Origin: Ovis canadensis
Taxonomy: Eukaryota; Chordata; Mammalia; Artiodactyla; Bovidae
DNA: 64,000 nucleotides
Assembly (NCBI RefSeq): GCF_042477335.2
Contig: NC_091247.1
Location: forward strand, 43,268,501 to 43,332,500
Direction of reading: 5' to 3'
Below, in pieces: positions 1 through 11,764 of the stretch (position 1 is the first letter of the stretch; the number at the start of each line of letters is the position of its first letter). A program made the translations under genes and the position numbers. The notes beneath the pieces are model-generated. The model saw only the letters and a program-made list of their open reading frames with translations, had not been told where the DNA came from and searched no databases.

Positions 1-52
1 AACCTCTTTAACTCCTCCTTTTTAATCTTCTTTGTGGACTTCTCTTCCTCTG

Positions 53-178
53 GTGGTAGTTTAGTCTTTCACTTCTGTCCAACTCTTTGCGACCCCATGG
101 ACTGTAGCCTACCAGGCTCCTCTGTTCATGGGACTCTCCAGGCAAGAATGCTGGAGTAGATTGCCATTCCCTTCTCCA
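53..178 (-). repeat. Bov-tA/Bov-A SINE fragment
   Basis: The stretch carries the reverse form of the Bov-A body: CCAACTCTTTGCGACCCCAT, then GGCTCCTCTGTTCATGG and TTGCCATTCCCTTCTCC. Confidence 0.9.
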
Positions 179-339
179 TTCTCTTCCTCTATTTTTCCTT
201 AAACAATGGTGTTCTTTCGGGTTTTATCTTCAGGGATTGTGCTCAGCTCTCTTTTCACTCCTCTCAGTCTCCGTTGCCTAATTAAGTACCACTCATCTTT
301 TAACCTGCTGCTCTACGGTAAACCTTCCCCAGCTCCCCA

Positions 340-530
340 GGCAAGATCAGTTTTCTCTCTTTGAGAGCACTTACCACAATTCTAATAAACAATTAATTGT
401 GTAATTATTTGTTTAATGTCTGCCTCTTCCACTAGAACATAAGCTCCATTACAGCAGGGAACATTATCTTTTCTAGTTCCCAAACCCTCATAGCCTCAGT
501 AATTATGAATAAATGAATCAGTGAATTCAG
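340..530 (-). repeat. L2 LINE 3' relic
   Basis: The pattern GAGAGCACTTACCACAATTC, TGTTTAATGTCTGCCTCTTC and ACTAGAACATAAGCTCCAT with GCAGGGAACAT follows the L2 3' end in reverse. Confidence 0.6.
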
Positions 531-1435
531 GAATGTTTAGATGTTTAGATGTAGGTGTTTAGATGATGTCACCATCCCCTTTCATCCCCCCTCAGCTTTC
601 AGTGTATTGGTAACTGAAAAAAAAATGTATCTTGTCAATTCTATTTCTCTTTTGAAACTGAATAATAAAGTGATATTCAGGGAAAGTCTCTTGTCATATT
701 CTAAGGCAAGTGTTAGAACATCAGAATTCCATATAGATATTTTGAAAATGCCAAATGTCAACGAAAGGGGCACACGATCAGCGATTGAGCTAGGAAATAG
801 CGTTTGATGGCACACAAAATGCAAGGAGATAATTCTCCATGGGTTGCTCATATTTCTTCATGTCTTGTGAGCAAAGGCACCAACAGGCTTTTGTTCCACA
901 CTATATTTTCAAGCATAATGTAGCCTGAGAAGTTGGAGATAGGAACAAAAGTTTTGTTTGCTGTGCAGTATAATAAAGACAACATCTTCCTCTGGGGCAA
1001 AGCTTGGGCAATGGGTTTGCTTGCTGTCCATTATCCAAAACTGGAGTTTCCTAAAGCTTGAGGCTCCTCTCCTGGAATGTAACTCACCGCATGTTGAAGC
1101 GTCACCTGGCCCTTGCTATGTCACCTGTAGGAACTGGACTCAGAGAAATGATGTAAGAACATGATAGTTCTCTGGCTACTTGCTCTGAGTGATAAACTGG
1201 CCTTTGTCACTAACCCAGGAGATTTGTTTTTGGTCAGCCTCCACAAAACTGTGGCAGACTAACATGTTTACTTGCAAGTAGGATAGAATCATAGCCACGC
1301 TTCTTAACACAAGCAGCTGCTTATAAACATTCATATTAATTGATGACCAAGAAGAAATGTTTTAAGCATTTTACATCCTAATATGATTGATTGTCATTTA
1401 TCTATAGATATATTACGGTAGTTTTTTGTTTGGTT

Positions 1436-1550
1436 GGTTTTTTGGCTGCACTGTACAGCATGCAGGATCCAAGTTCCCCAGCTAGGGATTTAACTCATGC
1501 TCCCTGCAGTGGAAGCTTGGATTCTTAACCTTTGGGCCATCAGGGAGTCC
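1436..1550 (-). repeat. CHR-type SINE fragment
   Basis: A T-rich start is followed by TTGGCTGCACTGTACAGCAT and the end GGGCCATCAGGGAGTCC, the reverse form of the cetartiodactyl tRNA-derived CHR SINE. Confidence 0.8.
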
Positions 1551-1579
1551 AAGCAGTGTTTTAGTTTTGACCTAAAGAT

Positions 1580-1722
1580 TGATCCCCTGGAGAAGGGAAA
1601 GGCTACCCACTCCAGTATTCTTGCCTGGAGAATCCCAGGGACAGAAGAGCCTGGTGGGCTACAGTCCATGGGGTTGCAAAGAGTTGGACACGATTGAACA
1701 ACTAACACTCACTTTCACTTTG
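1580..1722 (+). repeat. Bov-tA SINE fragment
   Basis: The stretch carries CTGGAGAAGGGAAAGGCTAC and CCACTCCAGTATTCTTGCC and ends in CACTCACTTTCACTTT. It lacks the tRNA head. Confidence 0.9.
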
Positions 1723-2161
1723 GAAGATTGATCAGGAATTTGGGATTGATATATAACTGATTATACTTTTCCCCCCTTTAAATAGTCTAAATCAGGCTCC
1801 TAGTTGGGATTTTTACAAAGAGTTTCTACTTTTCAGAAGAGTTTTTCTGTTATGAACTGGGAGCTGCCTGTGTGTTTCTCTGTACTGACAGGTATGTGGT
1901 TTTGGAAGTATCTTAATTCATTCTCTCAAGTGTTTAGCATTGCCAACAACCACCTCAGAGGCAAGAGCAATACATGTTATTCTTTGCACCCTCTCCTCCT
2001 TCTTATCAGGCTTGGTGCAAGCTTCTGTCGGAATATCAGCACTATTCCAATATGGTAGATTGACTTTCCAAAAATAGCTGCAGTGATATCTCCCACCCCA
2101 CCCTCTTGCTCTTGTGCAGTGGGACCTTGTCCCTCCCTCATCGAGAGATGCAGTCTGATGT

Positions 2162-2376
2162 CCACACTGCTATATTTAAAATGGATAACCAACAAGGTCC
2201 TACTGTATAGCACAGGGAACTCTGTTCAATGTTATGGGGCAGCCTGGATGGAAGGGGAGCTTGGAGGAGAATGGTTACATGTATATATATGGCTGAGTCC
2301 CTTTGCTGTCCACCTGAGACTATCACAACATTGTTCATCATCTATACTCCAATATAAAATAACAAGTTTTAAAAAA
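2162..2376 (+). repeat. Ruminant L1 3' end
   Basis: The stretch carries CTACTGTATAGCACAGGGAA, GGCAGCCTGGATGG and CTATCACAACATTGTTCATC followed by an A-rich tail, the ruminant L1 3' UTR pattern. A second copy lies at 4681-4880. Confidence 0.8.
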
Positions 2377-3534
2377 ACAAACAGAAGAAAGAAATGGAAC
2401 CTGTTTCTCCATCTCCTAGAATCTAGGAAGGCCCCGTTACTTCTCCGACCAATAGAACATGGCAGAAGTAACGCTGGGGAAGTTTCACCCAATTTCCTTT
2501 CCTGGCTCGACAGTTCTGTTCCTGTCTCTTGGAACATTGTTCCTGGGCTGCTTCCTCTCATAACTCAGCTTTCGTTTTGTGAGAAGCCCAGACCATATGG
2601 AGAAGTCCCATGTAGGTACTCCAGATGGCAGCCTCAGCTGTGCTCCTGACCAAAGTTCAACATCAACTGCCAGCTAAGTAAATGAGCCATCCGAGTTGTC
2701 TAACCTAGCTGAGTCCTCAGATGACTGTGGTCCCAGTTGACTTACCGCAGCAACCGACTCAGAGACACCAAGCAAGAAGTGCTGATCTGAACTCAGTCAA
2801 CCCACAAAACCACAAAAGATAATAATAAATTGTTTGGAGGTAGCCTGTTACACAGACACAGAGAACTGGAACAAAGAGGCCCCCGAATAGAGAGTGTCAT
2901 TTGGCCATGTAGTTCTAGCATTGCCATTGTTCTCATCCTCAATTGCTTAGAATCTTTAATAACAGGAAGCAGGTTTTACTCAAGACCTAGCAGAGCAGCT
3001 GGTATCTAGCAGACATTATTAAAGTTTTTTTAATACTGAATTAATGGATAATTGGATATAAGGCAAAAACCACTGTAAAGGTCTTAATCCTGGATTTTTA
3101 AAAAAGAAATGTTGATTTTAGCTCCTTTACAAAGCAAGCACTCGGGAATTACTCTTCTTCCTTAATTTAAATTTATCTGCCTTCCTGGGCATGGCCTGAT
3201 CTCCAGACCAGTATCAAGACAACCTGTTCGATCACAAGTTTGAGTTCATGTAGGAGGATGTTCTAGAACTGGTTTTACTATTGTTGGGCAACAATTTTAA
3301 TCTGATGTTCTAGTAAGCTAGCATGAAGGCACATTCATTACCCCTTTTAAAGCTTTGAGAATGTTAGATTGAGGTTCTGGGGATGCTGTCTTTGGATCTA
3401 AAGGCATAAAGTGTTTTTTCTTTAAGAAAAAAGAAATCACTCTGAAGTATAGCAGTGAGCAGCCATCTCCTCCCCACCCCACCCCCCAGCCAGTTAGCTT
3501 ACTATGTGCCAGTGTCCTCTTAACCTTGTGCTCC

Positions 3535-3790
3535 AGCCCTGCTGATCTCTCAACAAGTCCTTAAATACACCATGTTCCTTCCTGCCACTGGACCTTTGCA
3601 CATGCTATCTTAGCCTCCCACCCCTGCTTCTCCATTTCTTCCCGTAGCCAAACTCTTCATTTTGCATCAGTTCAAACACAAGTTCCTCAAAGATGCCTTT
3701 GCTGACCTCTGCAGAGTAAGTGAGGAGCCTCAGTTACATGTTCCCCTAGCACCCTATGTTTGTCCAGCATGTTTTGCAATTATAATTATA
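3535..3790 (-). repeat. L2 LINE 3' relic
   Basis: The stretch carries CACTGGACCTTTGCACATGC and CAAAGATGCCTTTGCTGACC, matching the reverse L2 3' region. Confidence 0.65.
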
Positions 3791-4088
3791 TAATTAATTT
3801 ATAATTATTTGTGTAACCACTTTATTTCTCTGAATATGCACATTTTTCACATGTTTAAAAGGCCATCTACATAGTTTACTCTATACATTAACATGAATTT
3901 ACTATTCTACTGCTGTCATCAACATGATCTTACTATTCTAGGAAACTTTTGACCAAGAAGATAAAAGTTACAAAGGACTTTATTGTTGAGTCCACGGCCT
4001 TTTTGAAAGACCCATCATAAGCTCTTTGAAATAAAGCCTCAAATGACAATTTATACTGCAAGACTCTTGGAGCCCATTGCCTCAGTTT

Positions 4089-4310
4089 CTTTATTTATTT
4101 AGTTACTTTTGGCTATGCTGGGTCTTTGTTGCTTCACACGGGTTTTCTCTAGTTGCGGTGAGTAGAGGCTACTCTCTAGTTGTGATGTGTCAGTTTCTAT
4201 TGCTTCTCTTATGGAGCATGGGCTCTAGGTACTTGGACTCAGTAATTTTGGTTCCCAGGCACCAGAGCGTGGGTTCAGTAGTTGTGGTACAAGTCTTGAA
4301 CCAGACTTCT
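4089..4310 (-). repeat. CHR-type SINE
   Basis: The stretch carries TTTGGCTATGCTGGGTCTTT, CTCTAGTTGCGGTGAG and GCTTCTCTTATGGAGCATGG, a diverged reverse CHR copy without its final part. Confidence 0.75.
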
Positions 4311-4680
4311 AAAGCTCAATAGATAGCCCAATTTGGCCTTACTCCTCTTTGAGATGCTACAAAGTCTATCTAGATAGTGTCCTCCTTTACTTTAGTAAGA
4401 AATAAACTGAGTTTTGTCATAGCAACTCGTTGCCTTGGTGACATTTGCAGGGTGGTATTTTTGATGCTAAAATCCAATCAATGTACATATTTAGCACTGT
4501 TTTTCCCTTGAAAATCTGCTAGTAAATCCATGATGGGAATCGATGATGCCTTAGCTTTGAGGAAATACAGTCATTGACTTATAGATCTCTCATGAGAATT
4601 TACACTCTTTATAAGGGCATAGACCTGGTTAGTTTTGTTCTTTGGTTTATCTCTGTGTCAGAGCAGAATAGATATTTAAG

Positions 4681-5263
4681 TACACACTGCTATATTTAAA
4701 GTGGATAACCAACAAGGACCTACTATATAGCACATGGAACCCTGCTCAATGTTATGTGGCAGCCTGGATGGGACAGGGGTTGGGGGGAGGATGGATACAT
4801 GTATTTGTATGGCTGAGTCTCTTTGCTGTTCACCTGAAACTATCACAACATTGTTTATTAATTGACTATGCCCCAATATAGCTGATGGAGAAGATTCATG
4901 AGAGTCACTTGGACAGCAAGGAGATCAAACCAGTCAATCCTAAAGGAAATCAACCCTGAATATTCATTGGAAGGACTGATGCTGATGCTGAAACTCCAAT
5001 ACTTTGGTCACCTGATGTGACCTGAGTCATTGGTAAAGACTCTGATGCTGGGAAAGATTGAAGGCAAAAGGAGAAGTGGGCAGCAGAGGATGAGATGGTT
5101 GGATAGCATCACCAACTCAACAGACATAAACTTGGGCAAACTCCGAGAAATAGTGTGGGACAGGGAGGCCTGGCATGCTGCAGTCCATGGAGTCACAAAG
5201 AGTTGGACACAACTTAGCAACTGAACAACAATAATCTAATACAAAATAAAAGTTTAAAAAATA
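4681..5263 (+). repeat. Ruminant L1 3' end, split by BovB
   Basis: The L1 3' end runs 4681-4880 up to CCCCAATATA. It resumes at about 5236 with CTAATACAAAATAAAAG, the expected continuation. The BovB piece between interrupts it. Confidence 0.75.
4881..5235 (+). repeat. BovB (RTE) LINE 3' end
   Basis: The stretch encodes the tail of BovB ORF2 ([18 protein letters not shown] and [15 protein letters not shown]) and ends in the CAAAGAGTTGGACACAACTT tail. It is 5'-truncated and inserted in an L1 tail. Confidence 0.85.
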
Positions 5264-5750
5264 GGTGCTTAACATGGAATTGTTGATTAAATGAGTGGAT
5301 CAAAGAATAGATGAGAGACCAAGAGGGCAAAGGCAGCTCTTACTGATGAAACTTCCTGGCTAAGAGTCCTGTGGCAAAGTGACCCAGAAAAGGTAACTCC
5401 GCTTTCTCTTCCTTCCTCTCTAACCCGATTCCAGACACCATCATGCAATCACACAGGACTTCGCCTGAAGTGCTGATGGTGACCTCATAGTGTCTTAACA
5501 GCTGCTTATCTGCTAGATCATCATTTTTATTTGCTTAGCTACTTATGTAATATTGCCATTAGAGGAAACATAAGTTGTCCACTCAGGGTGCCATTATTTG
5601 AAAAGTGAGTTATAAAAATGAGCTCCTTGCACATAATAATGTCATGTGGCTTGGCTAATTGAAGAATGACTGGGAACAGAATATGGCATCCCAAAATATG
5701 CCACTTGGCATAAGGATTGTTCTGAGCTGAAGGCAATAGAAAAGAAGCAG

Positions 5751-5985
5751 ATTAAAAAAAAAAAAAAAAAAACAACTTCTTTACCCTCTCACAGTTGCCT
5801 AAAAGCAGAACATAAATTTGTGAAGCAGTACCACTCTCTCCTCTCTACCTGGAATGATAGAAGTTAATCATCAGAGATAATTCTAGACCCTTATCAGCCC
5901 AGACATGGCACCAGAGGAGTCTAAATAACAAACATTGCTAATTAGTGCTTTTCTTGCTATATATAATATATATATATATATATGT
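5751..5985 (+). repeat. Poly(A) run and TA microsatellite
   Basis: An A run of about 20 lies near 5753-5771, and an imperfect (TA)n run lies at about 5958-5982 with further TATA-rich blocks to about 6018. Confidence 0.7.
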
Positions 5986-6540
5986 ACACACCGCATATAT
6001 ATACTCCCCATATATATACCTTTCCACAATTTGCCACTGGTAGAAACTCAAAGCCCTTTCCCTTCCTCTTGAAACTTCTCTAAAAGTTTATTATTCTTTT
6101 GCTAAAATGCTAACACTGTGTGAGTTACTCAACTCTGAGTTACCATCTCTGAGTACATCCATGTGTATGTACAATAAACATGTTAATAAACTTCTGTTTG
6201 TTCTTCTCATGTTAATCTTTTATATGTCTGATTTATGGGGCACTGGCTAATGAACCTAAAAAAGATATTTTTTGCTCTACGAGAGCATCAGCTGAAACTC
6301 GACTGGTCCTGTGCAGAAGGTTATTCTGCTACGCCCATAGTTGGTGCCGTGGCAGCAGCACTGGGACATGTCCCATAAGATGAGCCATCGTTGAGATCTG
6401 TCAGCCAGTGTTGTAGCTGATAAAAGCCCAACACTGTCATATACATATTAGAGAGTAAGTGACCAGAAGACCATGGCTTGCTTTTCTGTAGATCTAGAAA
6501 CTTCACTCACTGTACATTTACTCAGCAATTAAACCATCTT

Positions 6541-6733
6541 GGGCTTCCCTTGTGGCTCAGCTGGTAAAGAATCTACCTGCAATGCGGGAGATCTGGGTTT
6601 AATCTCTGGGTTGGGAAGATTCCCTGGAGAAGGGAAAGGCTACCTACTCCAGTATTCTGGCCTGGAGAATTCCACAGACTGTAGTCCATGGAGTTGCAAA
6701 GAGTTGGACATGACTGAGCAACTTTCACTTTAA
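6541..6733 (+). repeat. Bov-tA SINE, near full length
   Basis: The tRNA-Glu-like head GGGCTTCCCTTGTGGCTCAG is followed by the Bov-A body and the tail CAACTTTCACTTT. Confidence 0.93.
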
Positions 6734-7450
6734 AACATCTTAGGCACTGTGGAAAGTGCTTTGAGAGATATGAATATTTTTTGAAGGACACATTAAACAC
6801 CTTTTCCTGCATACATTCTTTTATGGAGAAAGATGAGCAATACCTGTGTTAAGTATAATCGACCATTTGTTAAAATATAGTTATTGATTTTACCAACAAG
6901 TCAAACACTAGGCATTTATAGAAAATCTGTTACAGGCTAAGCCTTGGAGATGCAAAGAAGTTTTACAATCCTCAAGAAGCATACATGGAAGGGAAACTAA
7001 CAAAATACCCAGGCCAACAGAATTGTGAAGGGCTCAGTGCTATTGATAATGGAAGTTCAGAAGAGAGAGAGATCATTTCCAACTGGATGGTCAAGAGGGA
7101 CTTCCTGAAGAGAAAGGGGACTTTAAATAGCATCATTAGAATGGGTATGACTTAGAGAAATGGGGAAAGGAGGTGTACCTCTGGGCTAGATGCTAGAGAG
7201 GGAAACTTCCAGAGGGAGTTGACATTTTTGAGGTCTCCTCCATGGCAGGCACTTTCACAAACATTGCCTTCATTTAATCACCTCAAAAAATGTGGCGGAC
7301 AGTGATGGCAATGAGGTCTCTGCTCTCAAGGGTACACGTTTTATGCTTAAAACAATTAGAAAACAATAGAAGCTAGTAGAGAAGAAAATACTAGACTGAA
7401 TATAATCAAGTGTAGTTCAGCTCTTGTTAATGGATTTCTGGGATAGATTG

Positions 7451-7664
7451 AGGCTTCTCTGATGGCTCAGATGGTGAAGAATCTGCCTGCAATGCAGGAG
7501 ACTCGGGTTCGATCCCTGGATCAGGAAGATTCCTGGAGAAGGGAATGGCTACCCACTCTGGTATTCTTGCCTGAAGAATTCCATGGACAGAGGAGCCTGC
7601 TGGACTACAGTCCATGGGGTCCCAAAGAGTTAGACATGAGTAATTAACACTAACACTAACACTT
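7451..7664 (+). repeat. Bov-tA SINE, near full length
   Basis: The head AGGCTTCTCTGATGGCTCAG and the body are intact. The tail is a short (ACTAAC)n repeat. Confidence 0.93.
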
Positions 7665-8220
7665 TTCTTGTTTTAGTAACTGAGTCCAGAAGCCGGCCTG
7701 ATTGAGATCAGGTCAGTTACCTGAGAACTGGGGAAGGTCAGGCTGTTGGAGGTATGCTCTATTGGAGGTCCAGGTTGACCAGCTGAGAGCCCTTTGTCAT
7801 CCTGCACCTTGTGTATCTGGTATTATTCTGAGAACTATTTAGGGAACTTTCAGTCTGATTTTATTCAACACACCTCTGGCTTGTCCTACTGATTGCTGAA
7901 CACTGTGGTGGCCTTGGCAGCACAGAAATATTGCAAATTGGAGACAAATTCACAGGGGGTAGAAGTCAAGGAACTAGGCATTCAGAGAGAGTTCTTTTGA
8001 GAGGGTCAAAGGCCTGGAGTTTGATATCCATGGCAGCCATAGTACACTGTAGCCAGTCTCTTCCTTTGCCCTTTCTTCCTGCTGACCATGCCTGGGTAGA
8101 TAAGAGTTTCTTATCTGTTATGCTTCAGGGCATTGTACCTCTTCCTGGGAAGATGGACTGAACTTTATTTTCTGCTGAAGAAAAAAGCAAAAAAGATTTA
8201 AGTAATCCTAGATGATTCTA

Positions 8221-8440
8221 AGGGCTTCCCTGATGGCTCTGTGGTAAAGAATCTGCCTGCCAAGCAGGAGACATGGGTTCTATCCCTGGCTCAGGAAGAT
8301 CCCTTAGAAAAGGAAATAGTAACCTGCTCCAGCATTCTTGTCTGGGAAGTTCCATGGACAGAGGAGCCTGGCGGGCTATGGTTCATGGGGTTGCAAAGAG
8401 TCAAACACGACTGAGCAACTAAACAGCCGCAGCAGCACTT
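8221..8440 (+). repeat. Bov-tA SINE, near full length
   Basis: The head GGGCTTCCCTGATGGCTCTG and the complete Bov-A body end at an ACGACTGAGCAACTAAACAG tail. Confidence 0.92.
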
Positions 8441-8501
8441 ACTAATAAGGCAATGCTTTCCTGAGGACCCAATCAATGAATATGTTGGATATCTAATAGG
8501 T

Positions 8502-8592
8502 ATAAAGTACTCTGCTATGTGCTGGTGGGAAGGGATACAGAGTTTGACAAGGTGCGGTCCCTCGTCTCATGGAGCTCATAGTCTAGCCGGGA
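8502..8592 (+). repeat. L2 LINE 3' relic
   Basis: The stretch carries GGGATACAGAGTTTGACAAG and TCTCATGGAGCTCATAGTCT, matching the forward L2 3' region. Confidence 0.55.
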
Positions 8593-8649
8593 AAACAAAA
8601 CATATACATTATATTATATAATTATACAAAATATTATAACTAATGATGT

Positions 8650-8790
8650 GTATTGCTGTGCAATAGAACTTTCCATGTGGATGGAAAGGTTCTACAATGT
8701 GCATTGTCTAATAAAGTAGACAGTCACATGCAGCTGTTGAGCATCTGAAATGTAGATAGGGCAACTGAACTGAATTTTTAACTTACTTAA
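8650..8790 (+). repeat. Old interspersed repeat, family not named
   Basis: The pattern is GTGCAATAGAACTTTCC, then GTCACATGCAGCTGTTGAGC, then TGAACTGAATTTTTAA. Related copies occur at 34860-35048 (reverse) and 54598-54765, so it is a real repeat family. Confidence 0.5.
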
Positions 8791-8794
8791 TCTT

Positions 8795-9409
8795 TTAAAA
8801 TTAAATTAAATTAAATTAAGTTATTTTATTTTTAGTTGCACTGGGTCTTCATTGCTGTGTGCAGGCTTTCTCTAGCTGCAGTGAGAAGGTTCTCTTGCCA
8901 AGCACGGACTCCAGGCGAGAGGACTCAGTAGTTGCTGCTCATGGGCTCTACAGCATGGGCTCAGTAGTTGTGATGCACAGGCTTAGTTGCTCTGTGGCAT
9001 TAGGAATCTTCCTGGATCAGGGATTGAACCCTCCCTGTATTGGCAGGCAAATTCTCATCTACTGTGCCACCTGGGTGGTTCAGCTGGAAAAGAATCTGCC
9101 TTCCAGGCAGGAGACCCTGGTTTGATTCCTAGGCTGGGAAGTTTCCCTGGAGAAGGGATAGGCTACCCACTCCAGTACTCTTGGGCTTCCCTGTATAGCT
9201 AAGATGGCAAAGAATCCTCCTGCAATGTGGGAGATCTGGGTTTGATCCTTGGGTTGAGAAGATCCCCTGGAGAAGGGCTTGGCAACCCACTCCAATATTC
9301 TTGCCTGGAAAATCCCCATGGACAGAGGGGCCTGGCAGGTTACAGTCCATGTGGTTGGGCACAACTAAGCAATTAAGCACAACACAGCACAGTGCCACCA
9401 GGGAAGTCC
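8795..9409 (-). repeat. CHR-type SINE split by Bov-A2
   Basis: The reverse CHR body runs from about 8832 to 9071 and finishes with CCAGGGAAGTCC at 9398-9409, on the far side of the inserted Bov-A2. An (ATTAA)n-like tail lies at 8797-8820. Confidence 0.85.
9072..9391 (+). repeat. Bov-A2 dimeric SINE
   Basis: Two Bov-A units are joined at ACTCTTGGGCTTCCCTG near 9176-9192, and the tail is AAGCACAACACAGCAC. It is flanked by the exact 8-bp duplication GTGCCACC (9064-9071 and 9392-9399). Confidence 0.9.
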
Positions 9410-9430
9410 TAGCTTACTTTTTTTTGAAGT

Positions 9431-9609
9431 ATATTTATTTATTTATTTGGCTGCGCTGGGTCTTAGCAGCATAATCCTTGATCTTTGTTGGTGCGTACAA
9501 CATCTGTAGTTGTGGCATGTGGGATTTAGTTCCCCGAGCAGAGATTGAACCTGGGTCCTCCTGCATTGGGAGCACAGAGTCTTAGATACTCTATCAACAA
9601 GGAAGTTCC
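9431..9609 (-). repeat. CHR-type SINE fragment
   Basis: A (TATT)n tail is followed by GGCTGCGCTGGGTCTTAGC and ends CAACAAGGAAGTTCC. Confidence 0.85.
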
Positions 9610-9835
9610 AACGTACTTTTAATTATTTTAAATAACCATACCTGGATCATGTCTTCTGAATTGTACAGCTTTGTAAGAGGCATCATGAAAGCACTAAAAA
9701 AAGGAGCTGAGGTAAACAAGAGGGCAAAGGTTAACCCCCTTTAGGTTGATGTGGACAGGAAAGGCTGCCAGGAGGGGTGTGGTTATAGTTGGGTCCTAGG
9801 AATATATAGAATTCCAATACGAGAATAAGAAGTTA

Positions 9836-10588
9836 TTAGGTTGGTGCAAAAGTAATTGTGATTTTTGCATTGTTGAAATTAGCTATTTGATATTGTGTTA
9901 CATTCTTAAATAAATGTGGTTACATCATTTTAATATGCATTTTTTACTTTATCTTTTTTGCTAATGATGTATTACTTTCTGTTTATTGTATATATATATT
10001 TTTCACTGTGGAAATGCTAGACAAAAAACAAATACGAGTGATTTTTTTTTATTCGAGTTGAAAATGGGTTGTAAAGCAGTGGCAATAACTCAAAACATCA
10101 ACAACACATTTGGCCCAGGAACTGCTAATGAATAGTCAGTGCAAAGGAGACAAGAGTCTTGAAGATGAGAGGCAAAGTAGCCGGCCATCGGAAGGTGACA
10201 ACCAATTGAGAGTAATCACTGAAGCTGACCCTCTTACAGCAACAGAAGGGAGAAGTTGCTGAAGAACTCAAGTTCGACCATTCTGCGGCCATTTGGCATT
10301 TGAAGCAAATTGGAAAGGTGAAAAAACTCATTAAGTAGATACCTCATAAGCTGATCGCAAATTAAGAAAAAAAATCATCATTTTGAAGTGTCATCTTCTT
10401 TTATTCTACACAATAACAATGAACCATTTCTTGATTGGATTGTAACATGCAATGAAAAGTGGATTTTCCACAATAGCCAGTGATGACCAGCTAAGTGGTT
10501 GGACTGAAAAAAAGCTCCAGAGCACTTTCCAAAGCCAAACTTACACCAAAAAGGTCATAGTCACTGTTTGGTGGTCTGCTGCCCATCA
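9836..10588 (+). pseudogene. Dead mariner (Tc1/mariner) transposase, 3'-truncated
   Basis: The terminal repeat begins TTAGGTTGGTGCAAAAGTAA directly after a TA target at 9834-9835. It is the mariner repeat seen in primate MADE1/Hsmar1 and ruminant mariner copies. Downstream, the reading frame recalls a mariner transposase: NNTFGPGTANE, GRPS-like SSRPSEGDNQLR, ITEADPLTA, then VTVWWSAA near the end. In-frame stops (for example TAG near 10132 and 10336) and frame changes make it non-functional. The 3' part with the last catalytic aspartate and the second terminal repeat is missing, cut by the SINE at 10589. Confidence 0.85.
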
Positions 10589-10689
10589 GACAAGGACACT
10601 GGAGTGGGCAGCCAGTCCCTTCTCCAGGGAATCTTCCTGATCCAGGGCTCGAACCTGTGTCTCCTGCATTGCCAGCAGATTCTTTACTA
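10589..10689 (-). repeat. Bov-tA SINE fragment
   Basis: The reverse Bov-A body (ACACTGGAGTGGGCAGCCAG to CAGCAGATTCTTTAC) is followed by a (TG)n run at 10693-10709. Confidence 0.85.
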
Positions 10690-10769
10690 TCTGCTGTGTG
10701 TGTGTGTGCTTTTCAGAAGGGGGACAACTCCTGGCAGTACTAGTACTTCCACACCAGGGCAACTTTAAC

Positions 10770-11720
10770 TCTGACCTCAAATCATACAGCACTGCCTGTC
10801 TTCCTCCTTCTCTACACTACTCCAAGCCCCTCTTCCCCTGTTCTGTGACTTGGCTGGGACCTTGTTCCCAAGCTGTCAGTTAAACTGGATATCTCTGGAC
10901 CACTTTAAGCCCCTCATGTCCCTTCACACCTTCAGATTCTATCTTCTCCTCTCTGAAATTGCCCCTCCCTTCCGTCTTATAGAACATACCATCTCTCTCT
11001 TTTAAAAATTTATTTAATTGAAATATAGTTGATTTACAATGCTGTGTTAATTTCTGCTGTATAGCAAAATTCAGATATACAATGATTCAGATATATACAT
11101 ATATATCTTTTATATTCTTTCCCATGGCGGTTTGTTATAGGATAGTGAATATAAGTTCCCTGTGCTATATGGTAGGACTATTCTATATATGATAGTTTGC
11201 ATCTGCTAATCCCAAGTCCCCAAATCCATCCTCCCCTACACCCCACCCTTGTTGGCAACCACAAGTCTGTATGTCTGAGTCTGTTTCTGTTGTAAAGAAC
11301 ACAACATCTCTTGCCTAAATGAATCTACCTTTTAACTAATCTCCCTACTTCCAGTCTCCATGGAACTCCAGAGTGCTCCCTTTAGAATACTGAGGTAGTC
11401 TCCTTACCTTCCTTCTTGGAAACTTTCTTGGTTCTCCACTGTCTAGCGTAGAAGGTTGAAACTCTTTAGCAGTTATTTGGAGCACCCCACCTAAATATTA
11501 ATCTAAATATTGCCCACCTCATCTCCCATGGAACCTGTGACTACCACTCCCTAAACACATGGGTGTCTTCACATTTCTAGGCTTATGCTCACTTTCTTTT
11601 GTCATTCTGGTATAAATGGCTCCCTCACCCCGTCTCTGCCTGATTAAAATTTTATTCTTTTTTCAAGACTTAATTCAAATATCACCTCCTTCATGAAAGC
11701 ATCCCCAATAGTTTGAGTTG
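10770..11720 (-). repeat. L2 LINE relic split by L1
   Basis: Pieces at about 10770-10990 and 11330-11720 have the C/T-rich reverse-L2 character, including CAAGACTTAATTCAAATATC and ACCTCCTTCATGAAAGCATC. The L1 fragment between them appears to be a later insertion. Confidence 0.5.
11003..11310 (-). repeat. L1 3' end fragment
   Basis: The stretch carries AATATAGTTGATTTACAATG, CCCTGTGCTATATGGTAGGA and GTTGGCAACCACAAGTCTG, the reverse of an artiodactyl L1 3' UTR. Confidence 0.8.
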
Positions 11721-11764
11721 AAATTATTTCCCTCCTCTGTACTTCCATCCCATATCATTTTTGA

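Noticed and set aside
2083..2649. 188-codon open frame on the + strand
   Set aside because: It runs through a ruminant L1 3' end and unrelated flanking DNA. No domain is seen; the frame is open by chance.
6541..6733. tRNA-like head in the Bov-tA SINEs considered as a tRNA gene
   Set aside because: The heads derive from an old tRNA-Glu but are diverged, joined to a Bov-A body and repeated throughout the window. They are retroposons, not tRNA genes.
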